Positions 41,692-49,195 of a stretch of DNA of 64,000 nucleotides are shown here, piece by piece. The translations under genes and the position numbers were made by a program. Positions within the stretch are counted from its first letter, which is position 1. Each line of letters starts with the position of its first letter. This stretch comes from Paenibacillus sp. SYP-B3998. Lineage in GTDB: Bacteria; Bacillota; Bacilli; Paenibacillales; NBRC-103111. The notes below the pieces were generated by a model, which was not told where the DNA came from, made no database searches, and was given only the letters and a program-made list of their open reading frames with translations. The stretch is from positions 1,054,001 to 1,118,000 of the forward strand of contig NZ_JAAIKC010000001.1 of NCBI RefSeq assembly GCF_010820665.1, given 5' to 3'.

Positions 41692-41978
41692 GTTTACAGC
41701 CTCCACCTTTCAAGTGAGGTGTCCGCCATTCTACAAGTCGTCTATTGTAAATTATATATTATTTGTAACAATATGGAAGTGTATTTTGAACTACTTTGAT
41801 AAAATATTATCAATCATAATTCGATAAAGTCCTTCTTTCATCCCTTCTATACGACTATTTTGTTAGAAAAATTATATGTTGAATATTTTCAAAAAAGTAC
41901 CAAAAGGCATGTTTCATATATTTTATTCATACACTATAGAGTACTTCAACCTGTTCATTTATGGGAGGGCTCTATCCG
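41692..41978. other. AT-rich intergenic stretch
   Basis: About 290 bases upstream of the toxin candidate and the next gene; likely holds their promoters, but I could not pick a unique one. Confidence 0.4.
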
Positions 41979-42197
41979 ATGAAACGTATTCATGCGAAAA
42001 GACTTACTATTATTTTATATATCTGTTTACTTTTCACAATGCCTGTGATGGTCTATTTGCAAATAAACAACGAGGTTCTGTTGAGTATTATACTGGTCGG
42101 TATGATGTTCGTAATTTCAATGGTTATGTTTTGGTTATCAACAAAGGAACATGAGGCGGATGAAGCGAAGATGAAGGAGAAGAGATTCCTTAATTAG
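41979..42197 (+). CDS. Two-helix membrane protein, 72 aa
   Basis: ATG 41979 is 10 bases after GGGAGG. The product MKRIHAKRLTIILYICLLFT has two predicted helices (residues 9-25 and 33-52) with a short loop and a charged C-terminus (EHEADEAKMKEKRF). No known family. It precedes the DUF1003 gene by 50 bases and may be co-transcribed. Confidence 0.65.
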   Translation: MKRIHAKRLTIILYICLLFTMPVMVYLQINNEVLLSIILVGMMFVISMVMFWLSTKEHEADEAKMKEKRFLN

Positions 42198-42247
42198 GTA
42201 AAACAGCGTTCGATCTTACAAATATACCCACATGAGGTGGAGACATC

Positions 42248-42751
42248 ATGGATGAAAAGAAAATAAGAGATTACGGAGAACGTCTCAGTAATCTTGTATC
42301 CGACTATGAAGAGCATATTCAATCAACCATTGAAAAAGAGTATGATCGCCAAACAACGAAAGCTGATAAAATAGCTGACAAAGTAGCCAAATTTGGAGGT
42401 AGTTGGACTTTTATTGTTATTTTCTCCGTATTTTTGGCTACTTGGATCGTAGTAAATGCACTTCAATTAACAAAGCTGATTCATTTTGATGAACCACCTT
42501 TTATATTGTTGAATTTGATTCTTTCTTTTATAGCTGCCTTTCAAGCGCCCATTATTATGATGAGTCAAAATCGTCAAGCGAAGCGCGATAAGCAAGAATC
42601 AATCATCGATTTTTCGATCAATTATAAAGCGGAGCAAGAAATCGATGACATGCAGGGTCATTTGCATCGATTGGAAGCCGATTTTTCGGATTTCAGAACT
42701 GAAATCAGAAACGAGCTTACGGAGATTAAAAATCTATTGAAATCTAAATAA
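42248..42751 (+). CDS. DUF1003 membrane protein
   Basis: A 167-residue protein of the DUF1003 family. After a charged start (to residue 45) come KFGGSWTFIVIFSVFLATWI and FILLNLILSFIAAFQAPIIM, the two family helices, then MSQNRQAKRDKQESIIDFSI near 107 and a C-terminal coiled coil (HLHRLEADFSDFRTEIRNEL). The NRQAxRDR motif is diagnostic. The function is unknown. GAGGTGGAG precedes the ATG. Confidence 0.92.
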   Translation: MDEKKIRDYGERLSNLVSDYEEHIQSTIEKEYDRQTTKADKIADKVAKFGGSWTFIVIFSVFLATWIVVNALQLTKLIHFDEPPFILLNLILSFIAAFQAPIIMMSQNRQAKRDKQESIIDFSINYKAEQEIDDMQGHLHRLEADFSDFRTEIRNELTEIKNLLKSK

Positions 42752-43069
42752 GTACCCGCTTACTGATTGTATTAACTTCGCCAAAAACCAAACATTTTTC
42801 GGAAGAGTCCATAGCTTTTTCTTTTCCTTTTGGAGCGAGGGATAAAAGTGTTATCCCTGGATGATGGGGGAAAAGTCGCAATTTTATTCGACAATAGCAT
42901 GGAAAGTTCTTCTTCTGATATACCTTGAGCAGTCATTGGCAGATATCAACCTTTCTCGACAATCTGACTTTAATGTACCACATCTAAGGGCACGTAAGAT
43001 AGTTGGACTTTCATCTTTGCACGTTTTATGGTAACTTGGTGTCATTAGGACTTGGGAGGAATAGGGGTA
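42752..43069. other. Intergenic, no supported gene
   Basis: About 320 bases. Short minus-strand ORFs exist without ribosome binding sites; nothing recognisable. Confidence 0.5.
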
Positions 43070-43285
43070 ATGGCTAAACAGCAGCACAGATGGAATTTGC
43101 GTTTGAAGAGTAGTAATGTATATTTGGGAACCGTCTATTTGGGAGATCCTCTACCAGAAGTAGAAGATGTCATTATGATCGGAGATAAAAAATACACGAT
43201 TCTTGAGCTTGGAAGCACGAGAGATGCTGGCGATGTATTTGTCGAGGAGTTTAAAGCGGCTAAAGAAGAGAGCAAAAAGAAGTAG
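43070..43285 (+). CDS. Conserved small protein, 71 aa
   Basis: ATG 43070 follows GGAGGAATAGGGG. MAKQQHRWNLRLKSSNVYLG and GDPLPEVEDVIMIGDKKYTI are followed by LELGSTRDAGDVFVEEFKAA and a lysine-rich tail. It looks like a small beta-barrel domain. No motif I can name. A good terminator follows, so it is very likely a real gene. Confidence 0.7.
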   Translation: MAKQQHRWNLRLKSSNVYLGTVYLGDPLPEVEDVIMIGDKKYTILELGSTRDAGDVFVEEFKAAKEESKKK

Positions 43286-43304
43286 ACTGCTGAATAAAAA
43301 AAAG

Positions 43305-43345
43305 GAGACTGCGTACAAACGTACAAACAAGCAGTCTCTTTTTTT
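43305..43345 (+). terminator. Terminator
   Basis: GAGACTGC (43305-43312) pairs with GCAGTCTC (43331-43338), followed by seven T. Confidence 0.85.
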
Positions 43346-43375
43346 CGATTTAAATAGAGCAGCACTAAGAAACAA

Positions 43376-43428
43376 GAAAAAAGACTAGTATTCACTCAAG
43401 GAGGATGGAGTGAAACCGTCTTTTTTTT
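43376..43428. terminator. Bidirectional terminator beside the SASP gene
   Basis: AAGAC and TTCACTC pair with GAGTGAA and GTCTT; A-run on the left, eight T on the right. It ends the SASP gene (minus strand). Confidence 0.75.
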
Positions 43429-43457
43429 ATTGCTTTGCTTGCTCCTACATCAAAGGA

Positions 43458-43664
43458 TTAGCGTTTGAAGCTGGACAATTGTTGTTCAGCAATTTGTACT
43501 AATCGCTTGGTGATGTTGCCGCCTATTGCCCCAGCGTCGCGTGTTGCTAAATTACCGTTGTAGCCATTTGGGGAGAGAGGTACGCCAATTTCTTGAGCCA
43601 CTTCATACTTCAGTTGATCTAATGCTGCCTTTGCTTGCTGTACGACTAAAGTGTTGTTAGCCAT
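43458..43664 (-). CDS. Alpha/beta-type small acid-soluble spore protein
   Basis: A 68-residue SASP. The family signatures are complete: LKYEVAQEIGV with the GerA-cut (GPR protease) site E-(I/F)-(A/G) near residue 21, and NLATRDAGAIGGNITKRLVQ near 38-57. These proteins coat and protect spore DNA and are degraded on germination. GGAGATG lies before the ATG. No convincing SigG promoter could be fixed by eye. Confidence 0.95.
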   Translation of the reverse strand: MANNTLVVQQAKAALDQLKYEVAQEIGVPLSPNGYNGNLATRDAGAIGGNITKRLVQIAEQQLSSFKR

Positions 43665-43789
43665 CCAAAATCATCTCCTTTTTTTTGGTACATCAATATT
43701 ATTTGAATGTTCAGAATTTTTATTCGGAAAATTTTAAATTATTTACAAATGGATATTTCTCTTTGCAAAGATTATGGAAATATTAATAA

Positions 43790-43813
43790 CCCCCTACCCA
43801 TTAAGGGCGGGGG
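43790..43813 (-). terminator. Terminator of the acidic peptide gene
   Basis: CCCCC-CCC paired with GGG-GGGG; a T-poor tail (TTATTAATATT) on the minus strand, so weak. Confidence 0.45.
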
Positions 43814-43832
43814 AATAATATTATATTAAGAA

Positions 43833-43949
43833 TTATTCCGCTTCGGATTCCGTACTTTCTTCAGTAGCTTCTTCACTCACTACTTCTTCGGTGGATTCTA
43901 CTACGATTTCTTCTTCATTCAAGGATACCACTTCTTCCTCTTGGCTCAT
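43833..43949 (-). CDS. Very acidic peptide, 38 aa
   Basis: ATG 43949 follows GGGAGGTGAC, one of the strongest ribosome binding sites in the window. MSQEEEVVSLNEEEIVVEST is followed by EEVVSEEATEESTESEAE: about 45 percent Glu. No membrane part. Acidic tiny proteins in spore formers can be late sporulation products, but no family is recognised. Confidence 0.65.
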   Translation of the reverse strand: MSQEEEVVSLNEEEIVVESTEEVVSEEATEESTESEAE

Positions 43950-44251
43950 TTTGTCACCTCCCTTGATACGAATAGTATCATCATATCTCTTTATCGTTGA
44001 GTAGACAAGCAGGTGGAAGTCTTCTTTAAAAGATTTAATATAAGCTTAATACATCTGTCATTTTATGCCTTACATGAGCCTGCTGCAGCGTCGATATCTA
44101 TGTAGTAAAGTCGAAATTGGATGAATTACGCCTGCTTTTTAAGGTTGGAAAAGGATAAAATCAAATAAGCATGTTTCATGTTCCTGTGAATATATATGAG
44201 GCGAAGCAGCAAATGCTGAATGCTTTTGTCAAGGAATTAGGAGGAGTCCAA
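43950..44251. other. Intergenic, no gene seen
   Basis: About 300 bases between divergent genes. An ORF start at 44171 in frame with the next gene has no ribosome binding site. Confidence 0.5.
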
Positions 44252-44578
44252 ATGAATCGATCCGATGTTATCTTGGAATTGCAACTTGTTCCGGAATTGC
44301 TGAAGCAAGCAGAAGCCATTTATGTGGATGCGGTGACTGAGCTTGCATGGGCCAAACATCAACTGCTTTCCAAAGAATATGAAGTCATTGGTGATGGTTT
44401 GGTTACAGGGAAGAACGATTTACAACGACAAGCGGAAATATGGCCCTACACGAAAGACCTACAGCAACAAGTGCTAAGGATGGAGGCTTCCGTTGAGCAT
44501 ACGAAAATAGAATTTCATTTTTACAAACGGAAGCTAGAAAATTTGCAAACGATCGCGAAACTGATGACGATTCTGTAA
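44252..44578 (+). CDS. Unknown helical protein, 108 aa
   Basis: ATG 44252 is directly behind AGGAGGAGTCC. MNRSDVILELQLVPELLKQA and later QQQVLRMEASVEHTKIEFHF indicate two long helices; there is no signal, membrane segment or known motif. The pattern (helical, Gln/Lys/Glu-rich) is like phage or spore-coat accessory proteins, without proof. A terminator follows. Confidence 0.7.
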   Translation: MNRSDVILELQLVPELLKQAEAIYVDAVTELAWAKHQLLSKEYEVIGDGLVTGKNDLQRQAEIWPYTKDLQQQVLRMEASVEHTKIEFHFYKRKLENLQTIAKLMTIL

Positions 44579-44600
44579 AAGTTAAGAAGCAATACAAAGC

Positions 44601-44632
44601 TCTGCAATCAAACAATTGCAGACTTTTCTTAT
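44601..44632 (+). terminator. Terminator
   Basis: TCTGCAAT at 44601-44608 pairs with ATTGCAGA at 44615-44622; then CTTTTCTT. Confidence 0.8.
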
Positions 44633-44746
44633 TTTGCAGATCGCTTGCTGAAAATTTGTTCTCTCTCGACGTTTACAGTGGATACCAGTTGCGCATCCTA
44701 AGGGTAGATATTGTAAATGCCAACTCGTCAGGAGGAAACTATCGTA

Positions 44747-45298
44747 ATGAAGCCATTAAAAATCCTAATGTCAGCGAGTATGATCATGCTTGTCATAAGC
44801 GGCTGTCAAACTGTCAAACAGGCAGCGACGATAGAAGCGCCGACTCCAGCAGCGTTTAATGTCCCGCTCATAAGCTCAGCCGGACAAACCATTGGAGGTG
44901 CTAAGCTTACCTCCCTTCCAGAGGGAGTACGTATTGAGGTTCAGGTTAGCGGTTTGAAGCCGGGAGCCCATGGACTTCATTTTCATGAGAAAGCTGTCTG
45001 TGAAGCTCCTAATTTCGATACAGCTGGAGCTCATTTTAATCCTCATAAGAAGCAGCATGGTTTCAAAAATCCGAAGGGGGCGCATGCGGGAGATTTACCC
45101 AATTTGATCGTGGACAAGCAGGGGAATGGTAAGTTTGATGCTATCACGAAAACCGTTGTGCTTCTTCCGGATAAGCCTGATTCGTTATTGAAGCCAGGTG
45201 GAACCAGCATCATCATTCATGAACAGGAAGACGATTTGCTAACAGATCCAACTGGAAACTCTGGCAAACGCATCGCTTGTGGGGCAGTGAATAATTGA
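44747..45298 (+). CDS. Cu/Zn superoxide dismutase-like lipoprotein
   Basis: A 183-residue lipoprotein (lipobox VISGC, Cys20) with a SodC domain. Metal ligands are visible: GLHFHEKAVC near residue 85 (two His), AGAHFNPHKKQHGF near 103, and KGAHAGDLPN near 121 (His, Asp); SIIIHEQEDDLLTDPTGNSG near 153 supplies the last His, and RIACG the second cysteine. B. subtilis YojM, the equivalent, is thought to lack or have reduced enzyme activity because of missing copper ligands; here the usual set looks present. AGGAGG is 11 bases before the ATG. It acts outside the membrane against superoxide. Confidence 0.92.
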   Translation: MKPLKILMSASMIMLVISGCQTVKQAATIEAPTPAAFNVPLISSAGQTIGGAKLTSLPEGVRIEVQVSGLKPGAHGLHFHEKAVCEAPNFDTAGAHFNPHKKQHGFKNPKGAHAGDLPNLIVDKQGNGKFDAITKTVVLLPDKPDSLLKPGGTSIIIHEQEDDLLTDPTGNSGKRIACGAVNN

Positions 45299-45316
45299 AG
45301 GGGCTGACTTAACATC

Positions 45317-45826
45317 ATGATCAAAACACAAGATCTTAAGCTGCAAATTGATGAGCTGACGAAACAAAATGATATGGTGCTTGTTGAGCTTGAACAAGTA
45401 AAGAAGATGTTAATGGGCAGCGATTCCTCTCAAAATTCTCAAAGTGGTGGAGATTCCGGATACCAGACTTCTGATTCAGGTGGACAAGGTCAAGGGCAAA
45501 ATCAAAACCAAGGCCAAAATCAAAGCCAAAATCAAAATCAAAATCAAAATCAAAATCAAAATCAAAATCAAAATCAAACCCAGAATGCCAACCAGGGTGG
45601 GGGAAATGGGCAGCAGGTTTCGGATTTGGCCAATGAGTTGTTGAAAATAAAGGATCTTGTTGAAAAGCTTGAGCAAAAAACGTCGCAGTATGTTAGCAGT
45701 CAATCCAACGGAACTTTGACAGAAAAAGATGCCGTTAATTTGGTGTTAACTCTCATGAATGGCATGGTAGATTGGGCAAGCGAGTTTGTATCGTCAAAAG
45801 CTTCTTCCAATGGACAATTACAATAA
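45317..45826 (+). CDS. Low-complexity Gln/Asn-repeat protein
   Basis: A 169-residue protein. Residues 1-35 are a coiled coil (QIDELTKQNDMVLVELEQVK), residues 45-98 a Gly/Ser then Gln-Asn dipeptide run of ten or more QN units, and residues 105-169 a helical domain (SDLANELLKIKDLVEKLEQK). There is no signal peptide. The QN tract is encoded by eight perfect CAAAAT hexamers, so its length can change by slippage. It starts 18 bp after sodC and likely shares the transcript. Function unknown; the tract might drive self-assembly. Confidence 0.7.
   Translation: MIKTQDLKLQIDELTKQNDMVLVELEQVKKMLMGSDSSQNSQSGGDSGYQTSDSGGQGQGQNQNQGQNQSQNQNQNQNQNQNQNQNQTQNANQGGGNGQQVSDLANELLKIKDLVEKLEQKTSQYVSSQSNGTLTEKDAVNLVLTLMNGMVDWASEFVSSKASSNGQLQ
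45527..45574 (+). repeat. Hexanucleotide microsatellite (CAAAAT) x 8
   Basis: Eight identical CAAAAT units code for Gln-Asn pairs; less perfect units flank it on both sides. Gain or loss of units keeps the reading frame. Confidence 0.95.
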
Positions 45827-45849
45827 GAGAATGCGAAAAATGTTATTTT

Positions 45850-45890
45850 AAGACAAAAGAGCGGTGATGAGCTGTTCTTTTGTCTTTTTT
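45850..45890 (+). terminator. Terminator
   Basis: AAGACAAAAGA pairs with TTCTTTTGTCTT, followed by TTTT; ends the sodC/QN-protein unit. Confidence 0.85.
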
Positions 45891-46050
45891 GTCGAAATGA
45901 AACCATTTTTATAACCATTTATTCCTATTCATTTGATGTATTTTTAAGGTGATTCGACAATATGCACTTATTTACAGGAAGTGAATTGATCGCTAAAGTA
46001 TAGAATAGTAAAAGATAAATAGACAAATTATTAATCGAGGTGTGGAGCCA

Positions 46051-46230
46051 TTGAGAGAAATCGATATTAACCATTTGTTGATCCAACTTGGAATCTCTAA
46101 GATTGCATTTATGAAATGGCAAGCCGAGCAAGCGCAGCAGCATGAAGAATTAGGAGACTCAATGATTGTTCCTCAGGTTGATACGTTTACTGAACTGATG
46201 TCTGATGCTTCCCTTGAGCTTACTTTGTAG
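46051..46230 (+). CDS. Small helical protein, 59 aa
   Basis: TTG 46051 is 8 bases after GAGGTG; a GTG at 46042 lies inside the Shine-Dalgarno. MREIDINHLLIQLGISKIAF and MKWQAEQAQQHEELGD are followed by an acidic end (ELMSDASLELTL). No known motif, no membrane segment. The regular ribosome binding site makes it likely to be real. Confidence 0.55.
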   Translation: MREIDINHLLIQLGISKIAFMKWQAEQAQQHEELGDSMIVPQVDTFTELMSDASLELTL

Positions 46231-46246
46231 GATAGATTCCTTCCTG

Positions 46247-47520
46247 CTACTTGATTGTTCCTGTCCCTTCAAGCTTCAAATGAATTTGAACTCGAAAGTC
46301 TAGCTCGGGATAAAGAGATTGCCAGGCTTTCCACTCTTCTTCAACATTTCCAAAGTGGCGAGCGCGGTAGTTTAAACCGAAACCAAACGGATCGAGATTT
46401 TCTTTTTGTAACCTCCTCAGCAGTTTTTTTATCCGCTCCCTTCCCGTCTTCTCTGTGCTTTCCTGGTAGGAAGCAAGTTTATCAGAGCTCACCTTTAGAT
46501 AAGCTTCCTCAATAACTCCACTCATATTGATCCTCAGATCTACGTGAGGCGGCGTTCCTCGAGGTGTGTAAACACGGTATTTGGATTTAATGCTATCCAC
46601 TGAAATAAAGATTTTGGAATCGTCAATGGGCGCTTCGAATTCCACTTTATTCACCGTTGCTTTAATCACATTAAATAGGCGTGTTTCGTCTGAATTTAAG
46701 GTAAGTCTTGCCCTAATTTTATCGAAAACGATCGACGTGTTAATGGTATAATGATTGCCAGATGCTTCGACTACGGGGAGAATGGGGTCTAGGCCCCATT
46801 CTGTTTGTTTTCGAAAGAAATCAAACATGTATTCCGATACGATGAATCCTGATTCTACGCCTGTTTTACCGAAACTGAGCAGTAGAGAAATACCTGGCAA
46901 ACGTTCTTGGCTGGTTTGTGTGGCTAATACAGCCTCGGCGCTAGGCTTTCCAATAGCAATCCAAGCAACCATCTGAATACCTCTGCGTCGGTTAAACCAA
47001 TCGAGCGATTCACGCAAGTTTTCCTCAATGATGTTTTCACCGATAAGCACCATTTTGGCGTGTCCGAAATCTAATTCTTCGATTTGGTTTTTTAAATGAT
47101 TCAGTACTTTATGATCTACAAGCATATCATCATACATAATACAGAGTCTTGATCTAGTGATACGTCCAACATCCATCGATTCTAGCTTCAAAGAAGCGTG
47201 TTTGTAACGAAACCGGATGAGGTTGATGTTCGTGTCGATATGTTCACTGAATGCAGTCTGCGGCCCTTGTATGGTTGCCTCTACTTTTGCTTCACTTTAA
47301 TGCAGCAGCTTTTACTTGCGCAGCCTGAAAGAGCAGGATACAGGTCGGTAGAACAATAGCTACGTAACCAGAGGAAATTTTGAAAAGTGCATCCACATTA
47401 CTCATAGGACGCTCGCAACCTGGGAAAGAGAGCAAATAACCTTCAAATTCCGAATCATCTTTCATTCGAAAAAAAGGCTGAATAATTTGCTCGCGAATCG
47501 TATCACTATCGCAAATATTT
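46247..47520 (-). pseudogene. gerA-gerC fusion pseudogene
   Basis: The minus strand starts within a GerA-type germinant receptor subunit: FPGCERPMSNVDALFKISSG and YVAIVLPTCILLFQAAQVKA (to 47295), then after one frameshift VEATIQGPQTAFSEHIDTNI, a form of the diagnostic RGPREGFTE segment. Around LDFGHAKMVLIGE (about 47060) it changes into the C-terminal part of a Ger(x)C lipoprotein (LRESLDWFNRRRGIQMVAWI to the stop at 46247, including DFFRKQTEW, VEASGNHYTINTSIVFD, WKAWQSLYPELDFRVQIHL). The GerA membrane domain, all of GerB and the Ger(x)C signal are missing, as if one deletion of two to three kb joined the genes. The start is also lost. Confidence 0.8.
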
Positions 47521-47701
47521 GTTATAGGTTAAATTCAAGGATATTCTTCCTTCCCATACAAGGTTTTCCTTCTTAGTCTGTCTCTCCATTTACAGCCGTA
47601 TCCATACACCTGCTAGGAAGTTGGTTTATTTCCAGCAGGAAGCGGGAATGCTTGGAACAGAAGCATAAGCTAGGTTAACTGGAGGAGGAAAAGCAAGCAA
47701 G
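47521..47701. other. Intergenic, no gene seen
   Basis: 180 bases separating the fusion pseudogene from the divergent glycosylation operon; contains its probable promoter, not identified. Confidence 0.4.
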
Positions 47702-48400
47702 ATGAAGACACTCGTCATCATTCCTGCGTACAACGAGGAGAAGAGTATAGGTGCTGTGATTACATCAATTCAATATGCGCTGCCAGAAGCAGATATGGTC
47801 GTGATTAATGATGGATCATCCGATCATACTTCAGAGGTTGCTCGTGCAACGGAACTTGCAGTAGTGATAGATTTGCCCGTTAATTTAGGCATAGGCGGCG
47901 CTATGCAAACGGGCTATTTATATGCAATTCGCAACGAGTACGACCTTGCAGTTCAGATCGATGCGGATGGTCAGCATGATCCATCGGAGCTTTCTCAAAT
48001 CTTGAATCCGCTTATAAAGGGAGAGACCGATTGCTGTATTGGATCGCGTTTTTTGAGGAAAACCGACTATCGATCTGCATGGAGTCGGCGAGTAGGAATA
48101 AGGTTCTTTACTTGGATGATCCAGTGGATGATTGGTAAAACGTTCACAGATCCAACCTCAGGCTTTCGTGCTGTGAACCGGCCTATAATTCAGCTTTTTT
48201 CCAGCTACTATCCGGAAGATTACCCGGAGGTAGAAGCTATTGTTCTACTAGAGAGGCAAAAGTTCCGAGTTTGTGAAGTATCTGTCGTGATGCATGCTAG
48301 ACAAGCTGGACGTTCCTCTATAACACCAGTGAAATCGCTCTATTACATGTTAAAAGTATCATTGGCTGTATGTATGACTAGAATTCGCAATGTGAGTTGA
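47702..48400 (+). CDS. Family 2 glycosyltransferase, polyprenyl-phosphate type
   Basis: A 232-residue GT-A enzyme resembling dolichol-phosphate mannosyltransferase. Motifs in order: IIPAYNEEKSIGAVI near residue 5, VINDGSSDHT near 33 (nucleotide), IDADGQHDPSEL near 91 (D-x-D metal site) and GSRFLRKTDYRSAWSRR near 112. There is no membrane anchor. It would load mannose or another hexose from a nucleotide sugar onto undecaprenyl phosphate. First gene of a tightly packed unit with three membrane proteins. GGAGGAGG lies 13 bases before the ATG. Confidence 0.9.
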   Translation: MKTLVIIPAYNEEKSIGAVITSIQYALPEADMVVINDGSSDHTSEVARATELAVVIDLPVNLGIGGAMQTGYLYAIRNEYDLAVQIDADGQHDPSELSQILNPLIKGETDCCIGSRFLRKTDYRSAWSRRVGIRFFTWMIQWMIGKTFTDPTSGFRAVNRPIIQLFSSYYPEDYPEVEAIVLLERQKFRVCEVSVVMHARQAGRSSITPVKSLYYMLKVSLAVCMTRIRNVS

Positions 48401-48750
48401 TGATTATGAATATATATTTACTTGCAATCACCTTTTGTTTAGTGTTCCTATTTATTACAGTGGAGCTTATTCGGAGGCAAAAACTTCAGGAGCAGTATGC
48501 AATTCTATGGTTGACGCTTGGTTTTTTTATGGGGATGTTTAGTTTGTTTCCAAGTATGCTGAATCAGATTTCTCGGCTTATGCGCATCTACTATGCCCCT
48601 TCCTTACTTTTCCTTGTTGGCTTGTTGTTTTCACTAGTGTTCATCATGCATTTGACCATTGTGATCTCGAAGCTTCATCGTAAATTGACACGTCTCGTTC
48701 AAGAGGTTGCTTTGCTGCAGGAGCGGGTGGGGAAAAAGGAGTCAGAATGA
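48400..48750 (+). CDS. DUF2304 membrane protein
   Basis: A 116-residue protein with three hydrophobic helices (residues 1-20, 33-52 and 65-87) and a C-terminal coiled coil (SKLHRKLTRLVQEVALLQER). VELIRRQKLQEQYAILWLTL is typical of DUF2304, a family nearly always next to polyprenyl-type GT2 genes. It begins within the stop of the GT2 gene (TGATG) and ends overlapping the next gene by four bases, so all are translated together. Role: perhaps membrane docking of the glycosyltransferase. Confidence 0.85.
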   Translation: MIMNIYLLAITFCLVFLFITVELIRRQKLQEQYAILWLTLGFFMGMFSLFPSMLNQISRLMRIYYAPSLLFLVGLLFSLVFIMHLTIVISKLHRKLTRLVQEVALLQERVGKKESE

Positions 48751-49100
48751 CACAAATGGCACCGTTAATCGTCGTTTTTATTAACGTTCTGCTGCTCGTA
48801 GGAGGCCAAATCTTATGGAAATTAGCTTTAAATCGAACTCCACTTACCGGCCTAGACAATCTGGGAGCTGTTTTGATGCAGCCCTATTTGCTGCTAGGTT
48901 GTTTACTGTATGGCCTCGCTACGCTCCTATGGTTCTTTGCGCTTAGTAGATTTGATCTTAGTCGCATTTATCCACTACAGTCTATTGCTTATGTTTTGGG
49001 AGCCTTATGCGGCCTGATAGTATTCAAAGAAACGTTTTCAACCTCACAATGGATGGGGCTACTGCTTCTTGTGGGTGGCGTGTTTATGTTAGCAAGATAG
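48747..49100 (+). CDS. EamA/SMR-type four-helix membrane protein
   Basis: A 117-residue protein with four transmembrane helices: INVLLLVGGQILWKLAL, YLLLGCLLYGLATLLWFFAL, YPLQSIAYVLGALCGLIVF and WMGLLLLVGGVFMLA. The form is that of small multidrug-resistance/EamA-like proteins, such as ArnE/ArnF, which flip undecaprenyl-phosphate-linked aminosugars. It starts ATGA on the DUF2304 stop. A role as flippase for the GT2 product is inferred from the neighbourhood. Confidence 0.8.
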   Translation: MTQMAPLIVVFINVLLLVGGQILWKLALNRTPLTGLDNLGAVLMQPYLLLGCLLYGLATLLWFFALSRFDLSRIYPLQSIAYVLGALCGLIVFKETFSTSQWMGLLLLVGGVFMLAR

Positions 49101-49195
49101 GAGTAAACAACGACAAGGTTTCTAGATGTTGAACGCGCAACAACGATGATGAAGCCAAAGGGTTTTATCGATAAATTGTTGGGAGGGGATGCCAA

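Noticed and set aside
45527..45574. Possible short CRISPR or origin iterons
   Set aside because: Six-base units in a coding frame; a simple microsatellite.
45476..45703. Antisense ORF over the CAAAAT repeat, encoding Ile-Leu runs
   Set aside because: Product of the hexamer repeat, no start site, not a membrane protein gene.
46247..47191. Intact 314-codon Ger(x)C gene
   Set aside because: Its first part is GerA sequence and the lipoprotein signal is absent, so it was called a fusion pseudogene.
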